Source: Streptococcus salivarius (lineage in GTDB: Bacteria; Bacillota; Bacilli; Lactobacillales; Streptococcaceae). Taken from it: 64,000 bases of DNA. Every line of letters begins with the position of its first letter. Within the stretch, counting starts at the first letter, position 1. The notes below the pieces were generated by a model. It ran no database searches. It was not told the DNA's origin and was given only the letters and a program-made list of their open reading frames with translations. The translations under genes were made by a program, and so were the position numbers. The stretch is taken from assembly GCF_009738225.1 (NCBI RefSeq), contig NZ_CP018187.1:1684501-1748500 (forward strand), written 5' to 3'. Shown here piece after piece: positions 27,828 through 36,249 of this stretch.

Positions 27828-28679
27828 TTATTTCACTTCTTGTTTGTAAAACTCTTTCAAAGCATCTTGCCATGTTGGGATGACAAATCCAGTAGCCTTA
27901 GCCTTAGCCAAACTCATTGTTGAGTTAAGAGGGCGTTTAGCTTTAGCTGGGAATTGACTTGAATCTACAGGCTTCACTTCAACATCAGTCTCTTTGAGGA
28001 TTTCAACCGCAAAGTCGTACCAAGTTGTATCTTCTGCTGCATCATTTGACAGGTGATAGTAACCGTATTCCTTCCGGTTTTCAGCCAAATAAGTCATAAA
28101 CTCTGCCAATGTACGTGTCCAAGTTGGACGACCATGTTGGTCATTAACAACTGTAAGTGTCTTATGAGTCTTGGCAAGATTTTGCATGGTGAAGACAAAG
28201 TTCTTACCATAGTTACCGAACACCCAAGCTGTACGGATAATGTAGTAGCTTGAAACATGTTTTTCAACTAACTCTTCACCCATACGTTTTGTACGACCGT
28301 ACTCTGTCTGTGGATCTGGTTTGTCATCAACTTCCCACTCTTGACCGACTGGTTTTTCACCATCGAAAACGTAGTCTGTTGAAATATAAACTAGCGTTGC
28401 ACCATGTTTTTCAGCAGCCTTAGCGACATTTTCAGTACCTGTCACGTTGATAGCATAGTCAAGCTCTTTACCTTCATCTTCAGCAGCATCAACAGCTGTG
28501 TAAGCAGCACAGTGATAAACCAAGGTTGGTTTTACTTCCGCAAAAACTTCATCTACTTTGGCAGCATCTGTGATGTCCATTTCTGCCACATCTACTGCTA
28601 CATATTCTTCGTTACGTTCGTCAAGAAGGTGACGAAGCTCAGTTCCGAGTTGGCCATTTGCACCTGTTACTAGAATCAT
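27828..28679 (-). CDS. rmlD: dTDP-4-dehydrorhamnose reductase
   Basis: Last enzyme of dTDP-L-rhamnose synthesis, supplying the donor for the rhamnan backbone. The 283-residue extended SDR has the NAD(P) motif ILVTGANGQLGTEL, the YISTDYVFDG segment and the catalytic YGRTKRMGEE. AAGGAG precedes the start. In S. mutans and S. pyogenes it sits between the DUF59 gene and rgpA; here the same gene is separated from rgpA by about 11 kb of variable genes and from DUF59 by two more. rmlA, B and C are not in the window. Confidence 0.95.
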   Translation of the reverse strand: MILVTGANGQLGTELRHLLDERNEEYVAVDVAEMDITDAAKVDEVFAEVKPTLVYHCAAYTAVDAAEDEGKELDYAINVTGTENVAKAAEKHGATLVYISTDYVFDGEKPVGQEWEVDDKPDPQTEYGRTKRMGEELVEKHVSSYYIIRTAWVFGNYGKNFVFTMQNLAKTHKTLTVVNDQHGRPTWTRTLAEFMTYLAENRKEYGYYHLSNDAAEDTTWYDFAVEILKETDVEVKPVDSSQFPAKAKRPLNSTMSLAKAKATGFVIPTWQDALKEFYKQEVK

Positions 28680-28722
28680 ATTTTTCTCCTTGTAGTTTCC
28701 AATAATGTCAGTTTCATTTTAA

Positions 28723-28748
28723 CAAAAAAAGCAGAAAAAATCTGCTTT
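28723..28748 (-). terminator. Terminator after the GT-C-like gene at 28754
   Basis: Stem AAAGCAGA/TCTGCTTT with an A-rich loop and T8 on the minus strand, five bases after the stop. The stem is the same as in the terminator at 22471-22496. Confidence 0.86.
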
Positions 28749-28753
28749 CATCC

Positions 28754-30061
28754 TTAGTTTTTCCACGCAGGTGTAATCCCTAAGATAAATCCTCTATAGA
28801 CAATTGTAATTAAATATAATATTAAAACACTGGATGTTGAAAAAATAGCAATATAATACTTAGCTTTTGGGGATATTTTAAAATTCATTTTCATTCCTAA
28901 CCAGGACATCAATGGTATAAGAAAAATAATGTATGCATGTAAATATCTACCTGTCAGATCATCAAAAGAAAAATGTTCAGGATGTGAGCTATAAAAGCCT
29001 AAAAATATACCAAACCAATTTAATAGATAAACTATTAGACCAGCTAGAGCAGTAGGTAGTCTGTATCCACTCTTTTGAGTTGACATCATTACTAATACTA
29101 AACAAACAATCCAACAGATATTCACTATATCCGGAAGATTATCCTGAACTACAGAGAATAATGTTGCACCCCTCCCACCCATAGTTGCAACATTAAAGTA
29201 ATTATTGAAAAATACTTTTATCAAATCGGGAATATTATAGACTCTGTGAACAAATAAAACAACTGTTAAGAATAATAAACTAGTTACAATTGCTAATAAC
29301 ACTCTTGATATTCTAGAACAACGTTTAAGTGCTGATAATATAGGATTATATACTATTGGAATCCCCAATAATACTGGTAAAGCAAAAATATAGTTAAGTT
29401 TTGTTAACAAAATCAATGCTATAGTCATTACTGTATAAACAACATCTTCTTTCCTTACATCTGATACTTTTTTTAACTGACTCAAATACAAGAAATTTGT
29501 CCCAAAGGCTGCTACAGCAAGAAACGCAAAGATATCATATGATGGACTAGCTATTTTTTGCATAAAAGGAACAGTAAATATCATCAAGAAAATCAGATGA
29601 TCAAACTTAGCCCTTCTAAAAATTAGATACATTCCTCCCAAAAAGAAGATTAAATTAAATAATCTAGCAGAAAATAGCATTACACCATAACTTGGATAAA
29701 CTATCCTTCCTATAAGTAAACCAATTGCGGGGATAAAATGCCCAACATCTATTTTTGATGTTAGATTTTGATCGGTTAAAACATTAAATTTAATTCCATC
29801 ATTGGCAACACTTTTAATCTTTTCACCATAAAATTTTCTTATAGAAATTTGTTTAGGTTGGCTAATAGCAATAAGTTCAATTTCTCTTAATTTTTTTTCC
29901 GAGGTCTCCCTAGGAAATGTCTCGGAAAACATAGAATAACTTTTTGCCATATGGAAGCCTTCATCCCCATTTGAAAGAGGATAAGCTGCAAACAATGATA
30001 TTAGACCAAACAAAAGAACAATTAACATAAAGGCGTTAATTGTTTTCTTTTTTTCACTCAT
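28754..30061 (-). CDS. DUF2142-like membrane protein (GT-C-like)
   Basis: A 435-residue protein with about ten hydrophobic segments. The outside loop YPLSNGDEGFHMAKSYSMFSETF after the first segment matches the layout of the DUF2142 protein at 18061-19368 (PDETNHARMTW). I place the start at 30061 because AAAGGGTGAAGGA lies directly in front; the longer frame from 30088 overlaps the upstream GT2. It is AT-rich, unlike the GT2 before it. It probably transfers the sugar that the upstream GtrB-type GT2 loads onto a polyprenyl phosphate. Confidence 0.75.
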   Translation of the reverse strand: MSEKKKTINAFMLIVLLFGLISLFAAYPLSNGDEGFHMAKSYSMFSETFPRETSEKKLREIELIAISQPKQISIRKFYGEKIKSVANDGIKFNVLTDQNLTSKIDVGHFIPAIGLLIGRIVYPSYGVMLFSARLFNLIFFLGGMYLIFRRAKFDHLIFLMIFTVPFMQKIASPSYDIFAFLAVAAFGTNFLYLSQLKKVSDVRKEDVVYTVMTIALILLTKLNYIFALPVLLGIPIVYNPILSALKRCSRISRVLLAIVTSLLFLTVVLFVHRVYNIPDLIKVFFNNYFNVATMGGRGATLFSVVQDNLPDIVNICWIVCLVLVMMSTQKSGYRLPTALAGLIVYLLNWFGIFLGFYSSHPEHFSFDDLTGRYLHAYIIFLIPLMSWLGMKMNFKISPKAKYYIAIFSTSSVLILYLITIVYRGFILGITPAWKN

Positions 30062-30065
30062 TCCT

Positions 30066-30992
30066 TCACCCTTTTTCTTTAATAACATACACTGGCCGTT
30101 TCTTGGTTTCTAGGAAAATCTTTGAAATGTAGTTCCCGATGATTCCCAAGGCTAAGAGTTGGATTCCTCCGATAAAGAGGATGATTGAGACGAGGCTTGC
30201 CCAGCCTGCAACACTCCCACCTATAGTTAGTTTTCGGATAACGACAAAGACAATTCCAACCAAAGAGATTAAGAATGAGAAGGTTCCTGCCCATGTGGCA
30301 AGCTTCAACGGTACTTCTGAGAAGTTGATAAAGCCATCAAGTGAATAGCTCAATAGGCTCCAGAAAGACCATGAGGTTTCTCCTGCTACACGTTCACGAT
30401 TTTCATAAGAGACGTAGGCCACATCAAAGCCGACCCAAGAAAAGAGCCCTTTTGAAAAGCGGTTCACTTCCTTGAGCTCAAGGATGGCATCAACGACTTG
30501 ACGAGTCATCAAGCGGAAATCACGCGCCCCGTCTACCATTTCTGTGTCAGAAACTTTATTAATCAACCAATAAAAGGCCTTAGCAAAGAGTGAACGAATA
30601 GGTGGCTCACCCTTGCGGTCAGCACGTCGTGTCCCGACAACGTCGTAACCTTCTTGGATTTTGGCATACATCTCGATGAGAAGTTCAGGTGGATCCTGAA
30701 GATCGGCATCCATAACTGTGACGTAGTCGCCTTCAGCTGCTTCAAGGCCTGCAAGTAAGCCTGCTTCCTTCCCGAAATTACGAGAGAAAGAGAGATAGTG
30801 AACATTTTCAAATTGTTTTGAAACCTGTCTCAGAACTTCTAAGGTGCGATCTTTTGAACCGTCATTGACAAAATAATAGTTGAAAGTCAACTGATTGGTC
30901 ATTTGTCGTTCAACTGCCTGACAAGCCTCTAAAAAAGGATGGATGGTCTCTTCCTCGTTATAACAAGGAACAACGATAGCCAGTGTTTTCAT
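30066..30992 (-). CDS. GtrB-type membrane glycosyltransferase (polyprenyl-phosphate sugar synthase)
   Basis: A 308-residue GT2 with LAIVVPCYNEEETIHPFLEA, NDGSKDRT, LSFSRNFGKEAGLLAGLEAA, MDADLQDPPELL, then RMTRQVV-type region and two C-terminal hydrophobic segments (TFSFLISLVGIVFVVI, LVSIILFIGGIQLLALGIIG). This is the GtrB/CsbB plan: it forms a polyprenyl-phosphate hexose in the membrane. It lies ten bases after the DUF59 gene and before a GT-C-like gene, making a second decoration module separate from the GacI/J-like pair. Confidence 0.88.
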   Translation of the reverse strand: MKTLAIVVPCYNEEETIHPFLEACQAVERQMTNQLTFNYYFVNDGSKDRTLEVLRQVSKQFENVHYLSFSRNFGKEAGLLAGLEAAEGDYVTVMDADLQDPPELLIEMYAKIQEGYDVVGTRRADRKGEPPIRSLFAKAFYWLINKVSDTEMVDGARDFRLMTRQVVDAILELKEVNRFSKGLFSWVGFDVAYVSYENRERVAGETSWSFWSLLSYSLDGFINFSEVPLKLATWAGTFSFLISLVGIVFVVIRKLTIGGSVAGWASLVSIILFIGGIQLLALGIIGNYISKIFLETKKRPVYVIKEKG

Positions 30993-31002
30993 AAGCCTTC
31001 TC

Positions 31003-31338
31003 CTAACGAATACCTAGGGCGATACGGGCATAACGGCTCATTTTTTCGATAGTCCATGCTGGTGTCCAGACCAACTTGACCTCAGTCTTAGTGACTTCAG
31101 GCACTTCTTTCATAGCGTCATAAATTTGGTCTGTCAAAAGATCTGCCAAAGGACAGCCCATAGTCGTCAAGGTCATGTCGATTTCAGTATAGCCATCTTG
31201 CTGGAAACGAATATCGTAAATAAGGCCAAGATTGACAATATCAATCCCCAACTCTGGGTCAATGACCATTTCTAAGGCTTCCAAGATACGGTCTTTGATT
31301 TTTTCAATTTCTTCTTCAGTGTATTTTACTTCAGACAT
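31003..31338 (-). CDS. MIP18/DUF59 family Fe-S assembly-type protein
   Basis: A 111-residue protein of the MIP18/SufT (DUF59) family: ILEALEMVIDPELGIDIVNLGL and MTLTTMGCPLADLL with the conserved Cys. These proteins help iron-sulfur cluster maturation. GGAGG precedes the start. The order dnaG-rpoD-DUF59 before the rhamnan genes is conserved in streptococci, although no functional link to polysaccharide is known. Confidence 0.9.
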   Translation of the reverse strand: MSEVKYTEEEIEKIKDRILEALEMVIDPELGIDIVNLGLIYDIRFQQDGYTEIDMTLTTMGCPLADLLTDQIYDAMKEVPEVTKTEVKLVWTPAWTIEKMSRYARIALGIR

Positions 31339-31391
31339 AGCTTTTCCTCCAAAATCAGGACCTAATAATCAGGCCCCTTCCATTTACTATC

Positions 31392-32501
31392 TTAGTCTTC
31401 AATAAAGTCTTTAAGTTGTTTACTACGGCTTGGGTGGCGCAATTTACGAAGGGCTTTAGCTTCAATCTGACGAATACGTTCACGAGTAACGTTGAAGACT
31501 TTACCAACATCTTCCAAAGTACGCATCTTCCCATCGTCAAGACCAAAACGGAGACGTAGAACGTTTTCTTCACGGTCTGTAAGGGTATCAAGCACTTCAT
31601 CCAATTGTTCACGAAGAACCACACGAGTTGTGTAATCTACTGGATTTTCGATAACTTCATCCTCGATAAAGTCACCCAAATGGCTATCATCTTCTTCACC
31701 GATAGGTGTTTCAAGAGAAACTGGCTCTTGAGCAATCTTAAGGATTTCACGAACCTTATCTGGAGTCATATCCATACGTTCTGCAATTTGTTCAGGTGTT
31801 GGGTCTTGTCCCAACTCTTGCAAGAGGTTACGTTGTTCACGGACCAATTTATTGATAGTTTCAACCATGTGAACTGGGATACGGATGGTACGTGCTTGGT
31901 CTGCGATGGCACGAGTGATTGCTTGACGAATCCACCATGTCGCATAAGTTGAGAATTTGAAACCTTTAGAGTAGTCAAATTTATCAACGGCTTTCATAAG
32001 CCCCATATTACCTTCTTGAATCAAGTCCAAGAACTGCATACCACGTCCCACATAACGTTTAGCAATTGAGACTACCAAACGAAGGTTAGCTTCTGCCAAA
32101 CGTTGTTTCGCTTCCAAGTCACCATTTTCAACAGCGATAGCCAATTCTTTTTCCTCTTCGTTACTCAAGAGAGGAACTACCCCAATCTCTTTGAGGTACA
32201 TACGAACAGGGTCATTGACCTTAGCTGAGTTTGAACCAAGAAGCTCCTCGTCTGTCAATTCTTCTGGTTTTGGGGCTTCAACAACATATTTAGATGAAGG
32301 ATTTCCGTCCTTATCAGTGATAGAGATACCACCGTCTGTCAAACGTTCCAAAAGGTCATCAATCCCATCAGCATCAAGAACAAATGGGATAACTAGTTTC
32401 TCTGTGACTTCATCATCAATTGCTGTACCAGCCTTTTTGTGGTTACGGATGAAATCAGCGACTTGAACGTTAAATGCTGTATTTTGTTTTTTCTTTGCCA
32501 T
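31392..32501 (-). CDS. rpoD: Primary RNA polymerase sigma factor (sigma-70/SigA)
   Basis: The housekeeping sigma factor, 369 residues. Region 1.2 is [20 protein letters not shown]. Region 2 contains [18 protein letters not shown] and [17 protein letters not shown]. Region 3 has [20 protein letters not shown]. Region 4.2 has [20 protein letters not shown], the -35 helix-turn-helix. It starts three bases after the dnaG stop, with its ribosome site inside the end of dnaG: the classical dnaG-rpoD operon without rpsU, which stands alone nearby at 35019. Confidence 0.98.
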   Translation of the reverse strand: MAKKKQNTAFNVQVADFIRNHKKAGTAIDDEVTEKLVIPFVLDADGIDDLLERLTDGGISITDKDGNPSSKYVVEAPKPEELTDEELLGSNSAKVNDPVRMYLKEIGVVPLLSNEEEKELAIAVENGDLEAKQRLAEANLRLVVSIAKRYVGRGMQFLDLIQEGNMGLMKAVDKFDYSKGFKFSTYATWWIRQAITRAIADQARTIRIPVHMVETINKLVREQRNLLQELGQDPTPEQIAERMDMTPDKVREILKIAQEPVSLETPIGEEDDSHLGDFIEDEVIENPVDYTTRVVLREQLDEVLDTLTDREENVLRLRFGLDDGKMRTLEDVGKVFNVTRERIRQIEAKALRKLRHPSRSKQLKDFIED

Positions 32502-32504
32502 GTG

Positions 32505-34316
32505 TTACTCCATATCTCGTTTTTGGTCGATGAGCATTTGCAGCGCTTCTACCGCTGCATCCACATCACCGTGGTTACTTGATTCTCTTATTTGTTTACT
32601 TTGCCTACGGAAGTCCTGTTCCCTCAGAAAATGATTTCTACGCTCTTCAATAGCCTGGACTTCCTCTAAACTGGTTTCAGGTGGCAAAATCTCCTCTAAA
32701 ACCTGATAATAGGCTGTTTGCACCTCTTGAGAAAGTACAGACAAGGCCACCGTATCGATTTGACCATCTTGCTTCAGAATATGATAGAGCTCCTCTAACT
32801 CAGGTGTTTGGAAGAAAAACTCCTCTCTCATGCGATAGTCATTCAAAATCATCGGATGATTTAACATGCGATGGAAGAGTTGGTTTTCCGCTCGACGAAG
32901 GCCTGTAATCTTAGGTGTAGAAGGTAGTTTGACCGTCCCTCTGAATCCTGACGCTGAAGACTCATAAGCACTATTACTAGCAGCCGATAATTGAGCCGTC
33001 TGCTGATTCCTCATAGTCAATCGTTCGTTATTGACCGCTTGCTCGACTTGGAAAAAATCAAAGTCTGGCAGAAGGTCAGCCACCTTGGAAATGTAGGAAT
33101 TTTGTGCCGTTACAGAAGGTGACTTGGCAATAATCTTAGCAATCTGCTCGACATAGGCAATCTCTGCTTGAAGATTGTCTACATTGGCAGGCTTGAGCTG
33201 TCCTATCCAAAATTCCACATCTGAAATGCGGGATTCGACCAAGAGTTTACCCAAAGCCTCTTCAGATGTTTTCTGTAGATATTCATCAGGGTCCATATTA
33301 TCTGGAATTTTAACAATATCGACTTGAAAATCCGATAAAAGCTCAAGAGACTTGGCAATCGCATTTTGCCCAGCCTTATCACCATCATAGGTAAGAACAA
33401 TTTTCTTGGTTAACTTACGAAGACGATTGACATGCTCAGGAGTCAAAGCCGTTCCCATAGAAGCCACTGCATTAACATGCCCAGCTCTATAGGCCGCAAT
33501 AACATCCATGAACCCTTCCATCAGATAGACCTCATGGGTTTTCTGTATCACTGGCTTAGCCTGATTGAGGTGGTAGAGTTCATAGGACTTATTGAAAATA
33601 CGAGTAGCCCTTGTATTTTTGTACTTGGCTTGTCCTTTTTCAATATCTTCCTTAGTCCAAACACGCCCTGAAAAACCGATGGTCTTTCCAAACTCATTTT
33701 TAAGCGGGAACATGATTCGATTTTTAAAGGTATCGAAAAGACGATTACTTTCAGAAAGATTAAAAAGACCTGATTCTGTCAGTACCTCTTCGTCATATTT
33801 TTTTGATACAGACTGATAGAGGTAATCTGGTTCGTCAGGGGCTAGACCAATCTGGAAGGTCTTAAGTAAATCGTCAGTCATGCCACGTTCATAGAGGTAG
33901 GCACGCGCTGCTTCTCCTATCTTAGTCGTCATCAAGACTGCGTGATAAAACTTCAGCGCATCCTCATGAAGATCATAGAAAGCTTGATTAGGAGAATTCT
34001 GCTGCTGAGCCTGTCTTGGTGCATCTATCGTAACTGCAATACCTAAGCGGTCTGCCAGAACCTTGACACTTTCTTGGAAAGAAATCTGACGATATTCTTC
34101 TAAAAATTTGAAGACATCGCCAGACTTGCCACAACCAAAGCAATGGTAAAACTGCCTATCCTCAATAACGTTGAATGAGGGAGTTTTTTCCTTATGGAAG
34201 GGGCATAAGCCAAGGTAATTACGACCTGCGCGATTAAGACTGACAACTTCACCAATCACGTCGACGATATTGGTACTACTCTTAATATCTTCTATTAAAG
34301 CTTTATCAATTACCAT
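32505..34316 (-). CDS. dnaG: DNA primase
   Basis: Makes RNA primers for replication. The 603-residue protein has the N-terminal zinc site (LCPFHKEKTPSFNV followed by YHCFGCGKSGD), the TOPRIM core (EVYLMEGFMDVIAAYRAG, VLTYDGDKAGQNA) and a C-terminal helicase-binding region from about residue 450. AGGGGG lies seven bases before the ATG. First gene of dnaG-rpoD-DUF59; divergent from mscL. Confidence 0.97.
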   Translation of the reverse strand: MVIDKALIEDIKSSTNIVDVIGEVVSLNRAGRNYLGLCPFHKEKTPSFNVIEDRQFYHCFGCGKSGDVFKFLEEYRQISFQESVKVLADRLGIAVTIDAPRQAQQQNSPNQAFYDLHEDALKFYHAVLMTTKIGEAARAYLYERGMTDDLLKTFQIGLAPDEPDYLYQSVSKKYDEEVLTESGLFNLSESNRLFDTFKNRIMFPLKNEFGKTIGFSGRVWTKEDIEKGQAKYKNTRATRIFNKSYELYHLNQAKPVIQKTHEVYLMEGFMDVIAAYRAGHVNAVASMGTALTPEHVNRLRKLTKKIVLTYDGDKAGQNAIAKSLELLSDFQVDIVKIPDNMDPDEYLQKTSEEALGKLLVESRISDVEFWIGQLKPANVDNLQAEIAYVEQIAKIIAKSPSVTAQNSYISKVADLLPDFDFFQVEQAVNNERLTMRNQQTAQLSAASNSAYESSASGFRGTVKLPSTPKITGLRRAENQLFHRMLNHPMILNDYRMREEFFFQTPELEELYHILKQDGQIDTVALSVLSQEVQTAYYQVLEEILPPETSLEEVQAIEERRNHFLREQDFRRQSKQIRESSNHGDVDAAVEALQMLIDQKRDME

Positions 34317-34355
34317 CTAATCGCCCCCTATCTTACCATAATTGCATTACCTCTA

Positions 34356-34384
34356 ATTATAACACGATGAAAAATGAAAGTAAA
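34356..34384 (-). promoter_or_regulatory. dnaG promoter
   Basis: Minus strand: TTTACT (34379-34384), 17-base spacer ending in TGT, TATAAT (34356-34361). Confidence 0.7.
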
Positions 34385-34414
34385 ATAAAATCGATTTTTT
34401 CATGAGCAAATCTC

Positions 34415-34443
34415 TTGTCAAGATTTACAAAATCAGATAAACT
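34415..34443 (+). promoter_or_regulatory. mscL promoter
   Basis: TTGTCA (34415-34420), 17-base spacer, TAAACT (34438-34443), 36 bases before the mscL ATG. Confidence 0.6.
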
Positions 34444-34479
34444 ATTAGAAGTAAATAAAAGAAAGGATTCATTGTCAAA

Positions 34480-34860
34480 ATGATTAAAGAACTTAAAGAC
34501 TTTTTGTTCAAGGGTAACGTCCTTGACCTCGCTGTAGCCGTTGTTATGGGGGCTGCTTTCAACGCTATTATCACTTCACTTGTTGGTGATATCATCACAC
34601 CACTTATCCTTAACCCAGTTGTTAAGGCCGCTAACGTTGAGAACCTTTCTAAATTGTCATGGAACGGTATCGCATACGGTAGCTTCTTGAGCGCAGTTAT
34701 CAACTTCATCATCGTTGGTACTACTCTCTTCTTCGTTGTTAAAGCTGCTAGCAAAGCAACAGCTCTTAGCAAAAAAGAAGCTGAGGATGCTGCTGAAGCA
34801 GCAGGTCCATCACAAGAAGAATTGCTTGCTGAAATCCGCGATCTTCTTGCAAACAAATAA
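34480..34860 (+). CDS. mscL: Large-conductance mechanosensitive channel
   Basis: Pentameric membrane channel opened by membrane tension on osmotic downshift. The 126-residue protein has the MscL N-terminus KELKDFLFKGNVLDLAVAVV, first transmembrane helix to about residue 45, second helix FLSAVINFIIVGTTLFFVV (about 70-90), and an acidic C-terminal helix EEAAGPSQEELLAEIRDLL-like end. AAAGGA lies upstream. Own promoter and terminator. Confidence 0.96.
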   Translation: MIKELKDFLFKGNVLDLAVAVVMGAAFNAIITSLVGDIITPLILNPVVKAANVENLSKLSWNGIAYGSFLSAVINFIIVGTTLFFVVKAASKATALSKKEAEDAAEAAGPSQEELLAEIRDLLANK

Positions 34861-34893
34861 TTTTTATTTGTTCAACTAAAGACATATGAAACT

Positions 34894-34927
34894 CAAGACG
34901 TCTGAAATCTCAGTCGTCTTATTTTTT
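34894..34927 (+). terminator. mscL terminator
   Basis: Stem AAGACG-CTGA/TCAG-CGTCTT with one internal mismatch, followed by a T-rich tail. Confidence 0.75.
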
Positions 34928-34968
34928 GTATCTCAGGACTACTAACTGACTTGTTTATTCGATGAAAA

Positions 34969-34999
34969 GAAAAAAACTTGAGAAGACTCAAGCTTTTTT
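34969..34999 (-). terminator. rpsU terminator (both strands possible)
   Basis: Stem ACTTGAG/CTCAAG with loop AAGA, flanked by A-rich and T6 runs, 20 bases past the rpsU stop. Confidence 0.88.
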
Positions 35000-35018
35000 C
35001 TGTTAATTTCATTCTTAA

Positions 35019-35195
35019 TTAGAATTTTTTACGTTTGCGAGCTGCCTCTGATTTACGTTTACGTTTTACAGAAGGTTTTTCGTAATGTTCACGTTTACGA
35101 GCCTCTTGAAGAGTACCAGCTTTAGTCACAGAACGTTTGAAACGACGAAGAGCGTCGTCAAGTGATTCGTTTTTACGTACTACTGTTTTTGACAT
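35019..35195 (-). CDS. rpsU: 30S ribosomal protein S21
   Basis: A 58-residue, very basic protein ([21 protein letters not shown]-terminal [15 protein letters not shown]) of the small ribosomal subunit, bound near the anti-Shine-Dalgarno region. The start at 35195 is set by GAGGAGGTGA directly upstream; the frame is open further but has no other ribosome site. Own strong promoter and terminator. Confidence 0.97.
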   Translation of the reverse strand: MSKTVVRKNESLDDALRRFKRSVTKAGTLQEARKREHYEKPSVKRKRKSEAARKRKKF

Positions 35196-35242
35196 TGAAT
35201 TCACCTCCTCAAGATAATGTAACATTTTACACGTTCTATTCA

Positions 35243-35271
35243 AGTATACAAGACTCGTCTTTTTCTGTCAA
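35243..35271 (-). promoter_or_regulatory. rpsU promoter
   Basis: Minus strand: consensus TTGACA (35266-35271), exact 17-base spacer, TATACT (35243-35248). Confidence 0.88.
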
Positions 35272-35354
35272 GAAATATATTTTAAGTTTGAGTATTTTTG
35301 ATATCAAGGCTATTTTCTAAATCTTATTGGAGACTATCTGAGGCTTTGCCATAC

Positions 35355-35381
35355 AAAAAAACTAGAGGAATCATCCTCTAG
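35355..35381 (-). terminator. Terminator of the binding-protein gene at 35390
   Basis: Perfect stem CTAGAGGA/TCCTCTAG with a four-base loop and T7 on the minus strand. Confidence 0.9.
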
Positions 35382-35389
35382 CTTATCTT

Positions 35390-36184
35390 TTACTCAACTG
35401 CTGTGTATTTAGAAGCATCCTTGATGTACTCGTCGTAAGTACCGTTGGCTTTCATTTTCTTGATGACTTTGTTGACTGCTTCTTTCAATTTGTCATTGCC
35501 TTTAGCCATTGCAACTGCTTTAGCATCACCATCGTCAACTTTGAGGGCAACACTTGCCAAAGCCAAATCTGGATTTTGTGCCACGTAACCTTCTGCTACT
35601 GGTTTTTCAAGGTCAACAGCATCAACTTGGCCAGATTTAACCTCGTTAATGGCTTCACCCATTGCTGTAAGTGATACAACTGTTGAATCCTTCAATTGTT
35701 TCTTAGTAAGTCCTTCTTCGATAGTACCTTTTTGAACAGCTACTTTTTTACCTTTAAAAGCATCAAGGCTTGAGTAGGTAGATTCTTGATCTTTACGAAC
35801 GATGATAGCATTTTGTGTTTCGTAGTAAGGATCTGAGAAATCGAAGGTTTTCTTACGTTCATCAGTCACTGAGATACCAGAGATGGCAATATCAGCCTTA
35901 CCAGCTTGAAGGCTAGAAAGGACATTGTCAAAGCTCATTGTTGTCACTTCAAGTTTAACCCCAAGTTCATCAGCGATAGCTTGTGCCAATTTGATGTCTG
36001 AACCGACAACTTGGTCTTTACCGTCTACCAAAGTTTTGAACTCAAATGGTGCATAGTCTGGACTGACAGCCACGACAAGTTTTTTATTTTCTTTAATAGA
36101 TTCGTAAGCGTCTTTTTTTGACCCACATGCTACCAAGGTAACAGCAGCAAGGAGAGCCATGGCTCCAAGGAATAGTTTTTTCAT
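35390..36184 (-). CDS. Amino-acid ABC transporter substrate-binding lipoprotein (paralogue 1)
   Basis: A 264-residue family-3 (SBP_bac_3) binding protein for a polar amino acid. Lipoprotein signal with lipobox TLVACGS. Core motifs: VVAVSPDYAPFEF (first binding strand), [41 protein letters not shown] (ligand-binding block) and VAVQKGTIEEG. It shares this plan closely with the proteins at 37600 and 38409. No permease or ATPase is near. It has its own promoter (36221-36249), whose -35 overlaps the aminotransferase stop. Ligand unknown; a sulfur or branched amino acid is possible but not shown. Confidence 0.88.
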   Translation of the reverse strand: MKKLFLGAMALLAAVTLVACGSKKDAYESIKENKKLVVAVSPDYAPFEFKTLVDGKDQVVGSDIKLAQAIADELGVKLEVTTMSFDNVLSSLQAGKADIAISGISVTDERKKTFDFSDPYYETQNAIIVRKDQESTYSSLDAFKGKKVAVQKGTIEEGLTKKQLKDSTVVSLTAMGEAINEVKSGQVDAVDLEKPVAEGYVAQNPDLALASVALKVDDGDAKAVAMAKGNDKLKEAVNKVIKKMKANGTYDEYIKDASKYTAVE

Positions 36185-36220
36185 AAGAAACTCCTGTATA
36201 AATATAATTTTTGCTCGTTT

Positions 36221-36249
36221 ATTTTACTTAAAATTAGTGGTATTGTCAA
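36221..36249 (-). promoter_or_regulatory. Promoter of the binding-protein gene at 35390
   Basis: Minus strand: TTGACA (36244-36249), exact 17-base spacer, TAAAAT (36221-36226). The -35 box overlaps the TGA stop of the aminotransferase. Confidence 0.85.

Noticed and set aside
10907..31002. Interpreting the 20-kb locus as an exopolysaccharide (eps) cluster
   Set aside because: No wzd/wze/wzh kinase-phosphatase genes, no priming transferase and no Wzy polymerase were seen; rgpA-B-C-D-F and rmlD identify it as the Rgp cell-wall polysaccharide locus.
34425..34856. 143-codon minus-strand frame opposite mscL
   Set aside because: Exact antisense of mscL; mscL has promoter, ribosome site and clear family identity.
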